A stretch of 64,000 nucleotides of DNA, taken from positions 372,001 through 436,000 of the forward strand of contig JAMXDE010000026.1 in NCBI GenBank assembly GCA_026770025.1, read 5' to 3'. Position 1 is the first letter of the stretch; each line of letters starts with the position of its first letter. This document shows, piece by piece, positions 57,389-64,000 of the stretch. The translations under genes and the position numbers were made by a program. The DNA comes from Craspedostauros australis. Taxonomy: Eukaryota > Bacillariophyta > Bacillariophyceae > Mastogloiales > Achnanthaceae. Below the pieces are notes generated by a model. The model made no database searches and had not been told where the DNA came from. It saw nothing but the letters and a program-made list of their open reading frames with translations.

Positions 57389-60300
57389 TTACCAGCCCAT
57401 GATTTTGGATCGTAGGTATTCGAAGACTGCGATGGACAATCCTTTGGTGAAGATGTCTGCAAGCTGCTCCGGCGTGGCGATGTGCTGGATGCAAATGAAA
57501 CCTGCCTTGACCCAGTACCAAAAGAAATGCCACTTGGTCAGAAAATGCTTGGTGCGCGCGGTCGGCTGGTGATTGGTGGCGAGAGAAATGCAAGCTTGGT
57601 TGTCCTCGAAGACAGTGCACTGGAGGTTGGTGTGCAGCGGCATGTCGGTGCCGGCGTTGTTGATCACTTGGCGAATGAGCTGTTGGATGGGAATCAATGT
57701 TCGCATTGCCAGGGAGAGAGCGGCGTATTCGGACTCCATTGTGGATAACGCGATCTCAGTTTGGAGTTTCGACTTCCAAATGAGAGGGCATCCACCCAAT
57801 GTGATGAGATATCCCGTGCGTGATTTCACCGACACTGGATCTTTGCTGTCCTCACGTTGGTAGAGGCCTGCGAAGTCAGCGTCCACGTAGCACTTGAGAT
57901 CGAGTTGCCCTGTAGGGCGAACGATGGTGCCCATGGTTTCAGTGTGCTTGAGATAGCGCATGATGCGCTTGATCGCTTTGGCATGTGATCGGCGGGGATC
58001 ATGTCCGAAGCGAGCGACTTGGGAGACTGCGAAGGCGAGATCGGGACGAGTGTTCGTCGTGAGGTAGAGCAACATTCCGACAACAGAGCGGTAGTTCCAT
58101 TTCTCGTTCATGGCTGGTTCATCCTTGCACTGTCCGAGTGCGAGTTGGGTAGTAGGTACCGGACATGGATTGCAGTTCGACATCTTCGTTGTCTCCAGGA
58201 TCTTTTTGATCAATCCTGGCTGTCGGAGATGGACTACATCCGCTTTTGGATCGCGGCAGAGTTCGATCCCCAGGAACTCGGTGAAGCTGCCTTCCTGAGT
58301 GAGCTCGAACCCAAGTTCACGCATTGATGCAATGAAGTCGTCGGCATCCTTCTTGGTCTTGGAGGCGATTCCTGCATCGTCAACGTAGAGAACGATCATG
58401 ATGTTGCGCTTGATGAACAAGCATTGCTCTTGGTCGCAGGCTGTGAAGCCAACTGTGATTAGAGCTCGTATGAGGTGCTCGTACCACAGGCGCGGGGCGA
58501 TCGTCAATCCGTAGAGACTTTTGCAAAGTCGGAGACAGGTGTTGGGTCCCTTGCTTGACTTGAAGCCGCGAGGAAGGTGAAGATGAACAGGCTTGTGGAT
58601 GGAGGCCTGCACGAAGGCGTTGGTGAAGTCGATTGACGTGGTTGTCCAACCCATCACGATGGATGTGCTCAGGAAGATGCGAACCGATGACCAGGCCACG
58701 ACTGGTGCGTAGGTGGATGCATCCTCATTCATGAGGTCTCCACGGCAACACCAGCGACCCTTGTACTTCTTGATAGTACCATCTGGTAAGCGCTTGCGAC
58801 GGAAGACCCAGGTCCCTGGGAAGATTCGATCGTTGACGACGTCGGCCTTTTGAATTTCTTCCCATGTTCCCTTTTCGGTAAGTGCCTTGATTTCCTTTTC
58901 GGCTGCTTGCATCCACTCGTCCTTGTTGTCGTCGCGAATTGCTTCGTCGAAGGAAAGGGTGTCAGGGTCATTGCTGGATGCCTTGTACGTGGATGAGCGT
59001 TCGGCGATCTCCAAATCGCCACCTGTTGCGAAGTAGCTCATCATGTGTCCATCAACGTAAGTTGGGAAGTTTGTCGAGTCTCGTTGTGGTTCGATGATCG
59101 AGACAGCGTAGGCATGCTGTTCGATGTTAGCCCACTCGTGTTCTGGAATGCATGTTGCTGTGTCCAGGATGGACGATGGGTCAACTTCAAGTGTCGATCC
59201 GATTTTGTCGGAGACGCGCGTTGCTGGAGCCGCCTTGAGAGGTGCCGTGTTGGTCTCAATCATCCCTTGGACAAACTTCTCGACTTCGAATGCACTTGGC
59301 TGTGGCCATGGCCCTGGACGAATCGTCGTGACTTGGCGACGGAGTAGTTCGAATGCGAGACGATAGCGATGATTCTCAGAGATGGCGTTCCACACGGAGC
59401 GAGTCCTTTTGAAGAATGTGTTTCCACTGATTCTGGATTCGGGAGGAAGAAAACCCTTCATCATCAAGTATTCCGGATCCTGATACGACCATGGCTCTGG
59501 TTTGGCCGATGACATGTAGTCGAAAGCATCGAAGCTGGGGTTCATGATGCCGGTTCGTATGAAAGCGCTCAGTCTGTTGACGAATTGGCCGACGGCGTAG
59601 TCAGTCGCTTGTCTCCTGAGGTCGTCGCAACGAATCTCGCAGTGAAGGTCGACTTCGAAGTGTCTCTCCATGTCCGAGTAGAAGTCCTCGTAGACGTCTT
59701 GGAATGGCGTTGGTCCTTCTTCGACCATGTCGTCTGGATCCGGCTGCCACCAATCGGCCATGTTGATGCTTGCTTCTTCTGCTTTAGCCGGCTTTGGGGC
59801 GAACGTTGGAAGGATGATGTTGGTTGGTTGTGGATTCAACGTATTGAATCGACCTCGAAGTCTGCGCAACAAGTAGTGAGCGTCCACTTTGAATTGGTGT
59901 AGGTCGATGGAGAGAGAGTCGCTGCCTTCGCGTTGGAGAGGTTCGATTGTATGTAGGCAATCAACAACAGCTTGTGAGAATGTTATGATCGACGACGAGT
60001 CGGGGTGCAATTCCCTGGGTGTTGTGGCCTGTTCAATCTCTTCCAATGTAGCTACTGCGGGGCAGAAGTAGTAATCGTCAGTGTCCTCGTCGTCCAACCA
60101 GGCTGCTTTGCCTCCCAAACGCGAGTACGTGAATCGCTTTGGTTGTTTGCGACTTCTCGTGCTTCGAGGTCTTGATGGCGTTGACTCGGGCTTCGGCGTG
60201 GTTGTTGTCGTGGACTTAGTATCAATTGGCGTTGGAGCTAAAGGTGGTAATGGAGTTGCCTGTTCTGAAATTGGCGACTCTCGGAGAGGTGAACTCAATT

Positions 60301-63300
60301 GCGGTTGAAGTGTTCGCTGATCCGGTGACTCTATAGTAGGGTCAGGTACCGGGGACTCATAGGGAGCTCCCTCTGTCGAAGATATTTGCTTGTTGGCTCC
60401 CTCTGAAGCTGGCATCGGAGGGGCGAGAGTTTCACTCATGAGATCCGGGATCTGTTGTGTCGTTGGTTGCGACTCTTTCGCCAATACCTGTGGCGCTCTT
60501 TCACGGATGGTTCGTTGGTTTCGCGTCTCAGTTATCGGTGGTGGAGTATTGTCGTCGTTGCGTTGTAACCGGTTGTGGTCTCGCGTGTCTGATGCGAAGA
60601 TGTCGTCCTGCTCCATTGATTCCACATCGTCGTCGTCGAATGGGTATTGAAAGGTGGTATCACCGAACATGCGAGTCCATTCTTCCGATTGATAGCTTGG
60701 AAGTTGCTTCAAGTCGGTAGCAATCGTTGCGAACCAGTCATCGAATACAACATGGAACTGAGGTGTGATTGAACCTGTCCGTGGTGATAGGACCAGGGGT
60801 ACGGTTGAAGCATGCTTCGTGGATAAACCCATGTTCACGTATCTTTCTCCTCTTGGTTCCCATCGAGGTATCTTTCGTCCGTCGGCCAGTGCTTTGTTAA
60901 GAACATAGACTGGGCTGCCCCATACGTGCAGGTTATGAAGTTGCTTGAGGGGGAGACGAATGCGTGATAGAACATCGTAAGGTGTGAGGCCTGTGGCGGG
61001 ATTAGGCACGCGATTGTAGATGTACGCGGCATGCACTACGGCCATTGGCCACAGTTGAGCGTCGAACATTGTTGGCCAATGAATGCTTTGATGCATCATC
61101 ATGGTTCGGGCCATTGATACAATTGTTCGAATGCTTCGCTCGGCGATTCCATTGTGGTGATGTGCGCCGACACCTGCGAATCGATGGACTTGATGGAATA
61201 TCTCAAGGTGTTTGGAGTATTCGGGCGAGGTGAAGGTGGTGGCGTTATCCGATAGATAGGATCGTACGGGGACTCCCACATCATGACACATCAGTTCGAA
61301 CCGTTCCTTGGCTTCGAGGGTGGCGTGCGTAGTTAGCGCTGCCACGGGTTCCACATGGATGTATCCTGATGCGTGGTCGACGAAGATGGCTCCGCCTTTG
61401 TACATTTCGTTTGGATCGCCTTTGCCTCGTCCTGAGAAGAGGCGTCCTGGCGTTCGACCGACGAAGTGGTCCACTGATACCTGTTGTCCTGGGAACAAGT
61501 GATCGGTGCGCAAAACTCCTTGTTTGTCACGGACAACATGTTGAGTTATCCCTGGGGAAGGGCGACGGTGCAGCTTTCCGAATTGGCATGCGGCGCAGAG
61601 CGGAAGGCTTGTGACCCTTGACGCAGCTGTGTGCATCTTTCTAGACGATTCTGACCCAGTGAGCGTACCCGAACGCAGCAGGAACTTCACTCGACTGAAG
61701 GATAAGTGTCCGAGACGATAGTGCCACCGAAGAAGTTCCTTTTGCGGTTGGGTGAGGTTCACGTTGTGGTCCGACACGGTAGAGACGATGGAAGTTAGTG
61801 CGGCTGGCACGTCATGGATGTTGTCGGCGCTGTAGCCGACGGATGTTGGCAGCCTTGTGGACTTCTTGTAGCTCGCTACGATTGCATTGCGATCGTCGTT
61901 TCCCAGGATTCCGCTAAGTTTGCAGGAGGACTTGTCGAATACGATCGTTTCGCCCTGATACTCTTCAAGGAGACTGGAAGTGCTGATTAGCTTGACCTTT
62001 GATTCGGGAACATGGAAAGCAGGCAGTCGCAACTTGCGAGGGCTTCCAGTTACATCAAGGACATACCATTCGACGGTTCCCAACGCATTCACTTGGATTT
62101 TCTTGAGGAATCCGTTGAGAAAGGTCGGTTTTGGTGGAGGACTTGGAGTAGAACAAAAATCGTTGAGGTCATTTGTCACAGAGATTGACGCTCCGCTGTC
62201 CCATACGAGTTCGAATGGAGCATCAGGCGAGAGATAACTCTCAGCCTTAGCTGGGGATGCGAAAGCGTTGCGATTGGAGAAGTAGGAGGCTAGACCTTGC
62301 AGAGTGAGTAGTGCGGGCATGTCATTGTCACATTGTTGTTTTTGATTTCGATCATACATTAAGTCGATTCCGCGAGTTGGGTACAAGCTCCAGAGGTTTC
62401 GTGAGATGGGTGAGGTGCGATCTTCCTGGCGGGGCAATTTTGCAGTCGTGAATGGTTGGTTTTTACCATAAGTGGAAGTTTTCGACTGGTTCCGGTAACG
62501 ACGTTTTGATCTGTGATTGCGAGTTTTGGTCCGAGTTTGGGGACGCCACACACGTTTTGTTCGTGGGGAGTTCACTTTCGACACGTTCACAGTTTTGGGT
62601 CCATCTGGGTCAAGGCTTTCCATCACGAGATCGTAGAGACTGCGTTTCACAGCTCCATTGAAGTGTGTGGGACGTTTGTGCACTTGCTTGAACCGTTCCT
62701 TGACTCGTGCCTTGTTATAGGCTAAATCAGTAGAGTTGATTAAGTCGGGTCTTCGTGGAACGTTCGTGTGGAGGAGGAGTAGAATTACGGCGATTAGCAT
62801 CCAGGCATTAGCTGCCGCAATGTACCACCCATACTCTACTCCGATGGTGATGACTTGGAGTGAAGCGAAGAGGAGAACCATTCCAACGATGCTACCGAAG
62901 TAGTTGAAGGAGGTGAAGAGGTTCCAGATGAGGGACCACCAGGTGTCTTCGTCTTGGCTGGAGGCGGCTGTGAAGCATGTCCAGGCAGCCATGTCGATGG
63001 AGAGGTTGTCCTGTTTGGGAATGTTCTTGCCCTTTGCCTTCGCCTTGAACTTGAAGTTGTCCTGATGGCTCTCGGTGTTGTGCGAGAGACGCCAGCGGCG
63101 GCACTTGGCGCACCACATGAACGTCTTGTCGTTGACAAGCTTGCGCTGTGGTTCACCGGGCTTGGGAGTTTTGGACGACCAGCCCTGGCCGGCGTTGCGT
63201 TTGGCGTCGCGTTCCTTGGGCTTCTTGGAGTTGTTCCTCTTTCCGTCGTTCTTGGAGAAACCCTTGTGTTGCTCGAGGACGTTGGCGCTTGGGTTTTGGG

Positions 63301-63982
63301 CGACGTTGCTGGCGTACGAGTACTTGGGCACGTTGCTGTCTCTGGTACGCCTTATGGCATGCCAGCGATTTCCACGCACTTCGTTTTCGTACGACGCCTC
63401 GGCCTTGTTGCAGATTGCCATCCATGTGAGATCTTTTGCGGCAAGCTGGGGGCGAGCGTACTCGTACGTGAAGACGGGGAGACGCATGAGGATTTCCTCA
63501 AGGCTATCCTTCATCACATAGAGAGGACGTCGGTACTGTTCACCAGACCGGATCTGTCCTCCAGCCTGTAGGAAGGCATCGAGGATCGTTCGGAGGAGAC
63601 GGAGGTCGAAGCGACCGGCGTCGTCGAGGCGCTTGCAAAGAGCACGAAGGTGGACTGCCATGAGTCCAACGTTCTCGTTTGGAAAACGTCTGCAGTTGAC
63701 TTCGCGGATCTTGGCTGCGAGGGCGTCTTGTTCATCCAAGGAGTTGGCCGAGTTGCTGTTCATGAACTCAACGAAGAGAGTGATGAAGTTATCGTGGAAC
63801 TTCGGCTCAATTCGGTTCATGAGCTGGTCTTCGAGGATTGGATCAAGACTGTCACGGAAGAACGCTGAGGCTGTCTCGTTGTTCTGGACGTCGTAGTGAT
63901 CCCACTTCAGATGGAACTCTTCAAAGTGCTTGGTGGCATCTTCAAGAGTGAAGGCGGCTGGTGAATCCAGGACGCAAGTCAT
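57389..63982 (-). CDS. Element C gag-pol polyprotein, at least 2197 residues, with two membrane segments
   Basis: One uninterrupted frame ending TAA, still open at the window edge. Gag-like region 1-300 with a WCAKCRRW...H cluster near 290-305 instead of a CCHC knuckle. Two hydrophobic segments, about 358-377 and 383-404, look like transmembrane helices. Aspartic protease DSGAS 596-600. GAG-pre-integrase HYRLGH about 754-759 and CAAC 797-800 form the HHCC finger. Integrase triad D838, D912, E948. A long linker, about 1100-1680, includes a Pro/Thr-rich part and a helical part. RT DFTNAF near 1785 and YVDD 1866-1869. RNase H D2034, E2084, D2127. It is much longer than typical copia polyproteins (about 1300-1500). 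No lesion is visible, so it is probably young. It resembles diatom CoDi elements, a family-level inference. Confidence 0.93.
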   Translation of the reverse strand: MTCVLDSPAAFTLEDATKHFEEFHLKWDHYDVQNNETASAFFRDSLDPILEDQLMNRIEPKFHDNFITLFVEFMNSNSANSLDEQDALAAKIREVNCRRFPNENVGLMAVHLRALCKRLDDAGRFDLRLLRTILDAFLQAGGQIRSGEQYRRPLYVMKDSLEEILMRLPVFTYEYARPQLAAKDLTWMAICNKAEASYENEVRGNRWHAIRRTRDSNVPKYSYASNVAQNPSANVLEQHKGFSKNDGKRNNSKKPKERDAKRNAGQGWSSKTPKPGEPQRKLVNDKTFMWCAKCRRWRLSHNTESHQDNFKFKAKAKGKNIPKQDNLSIDMAAWTCFTAASSQDEDTWWSLIWNLFTSFNYFGSIVGMVLLFASLQVITIGVEYGWYIAAANAWMLIAVILLLLHTNVPRRPDLINSTDLAYNKARVKERFKQVHKRPTHFNGAVKRSLYDLVMESLDPDGPKTVNVSKVNSPRTKRVWRPQTRTKTRNHRSKRRYRNQSKTSTYGKNQPFTTAKLPRQEDRTSPISRNLWSLYPTRGIDLMYDRNQKQQCDNDMPALLTLQGLASYFSNRNAFASPAKAESYLSPDAPFELVWDSGASISVTNDLNDFCSTPSPPPKPTFLNGFLKKIQVNALGTVEWYVLDVTGSPRKLRLPAFHVPESKVKLISTSSLLEEYQGETIVFDKSSCKLSGILGNDDRNAIVASYKKSTRLPTSVGYSADNIHDVPAALTSIVSTVSDHNVNLTQPQKELLRWHYRLGHLSFSRVKFLLRSGTLTGSESSRKMHTAASRVTSLPLCAACQFGKLHRRPSPGITQHVVRDKQGVLRTDHLFPGQQVSVDHFVGRTPGRLFSGRGKGDPNEMYKGGAIFVDHASGYIHVEPVAALTTHATLEAKERFELMCHDVGVPVRSYLSDNATTFTSPEYSKHLEIFHQVHRFAGVGAHHHNGIAERSIRTIVSMARTMMMHQSIHWPTMFDAQLWPMAVVHAAYIYNRVPNPATGLTPYDVLSRIRLPLKQLHNLHVWGSPVYVLNKALADGRKIPRWEPRGERYVNMGLSTKHASTVPLVLSPRTGSITPQFHVVFDDWFATIATDLKQLPSYQSEEWTRMFGDTTFQYPFDDDDVESMEQDDIFASDTRDHNRLQRNDDNTPPPITETRNQRTIRERAPQVLAKESQPTTQQIPDLMSETLAPPMPASEGANKQISSTEGAPYESPVPDPTIESPDQRTLQPQLSSPLRESPISEQATPLPPLAPTPIDTKSTTTTTPKPESTPSRPRSTRSRKQPKRFTYSRLGGKAAWLDDEDTDDYYFCPAVATLEEIEQATTPRELHPDSSSIITFSQAVVDCLHTIEPLQREGSDSLSIDLHQFKVDAHYLLRRLRGRFNTLNPQPTNIILPTFAPKPAKAEEASINMADWWQPDPDDMVEEGPTPFQDVYEDFYSDMERHFEVDLHCEIRCDDLRRQATDYAVGQFVNRLSAFIRTGIMNPSFDAFDYMSSAKPEPWSYQDPEYLMMKGFLPPESRISGNTFFKRTRSVWNAISENHRYRLAFELLRRQVTTIRPGPWPQPSAFEVEKFVQGMIETNTAPLKAAPATRVSDKIGSTLEVDPSSILDTATCIPEHEWANIEQHAYAVSIIEPQRDSTNFPTYVDGHMMSYFATGGDLEIAERSSTYKASSNDPDTLSFDEAIRDDNKDEWMQAAEKEIKALTEKGTWEEIQKADVVNDRIFPGTWVFRRKRLPDGTIKKYKGRWCCRGDLMNEDASTYAPVVAWSSVRIFLSTSIVMGWTTTSIDFTNAFVQASIHKPVHLHLPRGFKSSKGPNTCLRLCKSLYGLTIAPRLWYEHLIRALITVGFTACDQEQCLFIKRNIMIVLYVDDAGIASKTKKDADDFIASMRELGFELTQEGSFTEFLGIELCRDPKADVVHLRQPGLIKKILETTKMSNCNPCPVPTTQLALGQCKDEPAMNEKWNYRSVVGMLLYLTTNTRPDLAFAVSQVARFGHDPRRSHAKAIKRIMRYLKHTETMGTIVRPTGQLDLKCYVDADFAGLYQREDSKDPVSVKSRTGYLITLGGCPLIWKSKLQTEIALSTMESEYAALSLAMRTLIPIQQLIRQVINNAGTDMPLHTNLQCTVFEDNQACISLATNHQPTARTKHFLTKWHFFWYWVKAGFICIQHIATPEQLADIFTKGLSIAVFEYLRSKIMGW

Positions 63983-64000
63983 CCCTGACTCTACGTTGGC

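Larger units (their letters stand above)
56619..64000 (-). mobile_element. Copia-type LTR retrotransposon C (apparently intact; 5' end outside window)
   Basis: Minus strand: a very long single gag-pol frame (63982-57389, open to the window edge), a purine tract next to the LTR, and 3' LTR 57304-56619. It is inserted in element B, with CCATC (56614-56618) as the expected target repeat to be found again beyond base 64000. LTR ends are AGTT...AACT, not TG...CA. Confidence 0.93.

Overview
This window looks like nuclear DNA of a diatom. The evidence is a RelA/SpoT enzyme with an ER-type presequence, a protein with the DUF6824-like domain typical of diatoms, a secreted beta-propeller-like protein with a long Pro-Thr-Ser-Ala tail, short GT-AG introns of about 80-340 bp, and several Ty1/copia-type LTR retrotransposons resembling diatom CoDi elements. 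I cannot name a species.

Layout. 1-372: 3' end of an SPF27/BCAS2-like splicing factor. 4199-6320: two-exon secreted propeller-like protein. 7298-10854: full-length bifunctional-type RelA/SpoT homologue (RSH). 12451-14402: a membrane-protein gene ('gene X') split by a solo LTR. 17533-18384: DUF6824-like protein. 20.5-32.1 kb: retrotransposon cluster with a solo C-family LTR, an LTR nested in an LTR, D-family LTR debris, and a decayed copia element (A) whose pol is split by a further solo LTR. 32.6-34.8 kb: two arrays, each of eight 20-bp palindromic units. 36492-40832: large STAND-type predicted ATPase. 42.1-44.0 kb: mosaic of D- and A-family LTR pieces. 43997-52947: second copy of the 9083-14530 block, with a truncated, frameshifted RSH and a second split gene X, plus about 3 kb carrying an intron-containing minus-strand gene that copy 1 lacks. 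52951-64000: nested retrotransposons. A large, apparently intact copia element (C) sits inside element B, which sits inside an older C-family LTR.

The host genes share no pathway. The RSH would make and hydrolyse (p)ppGpp, probably in the plastid. The strongest structural story is a segmental duplication with retroelement insertions before and after it. The LTR in gene X is shared by both copies and so predates the duplication. Other insertions occur in one copy only. LTR ends and 5-bp target-site duplications were read directly for several insertions, and two broken reading frames rejoin exactly when the insertion is removed in silico.
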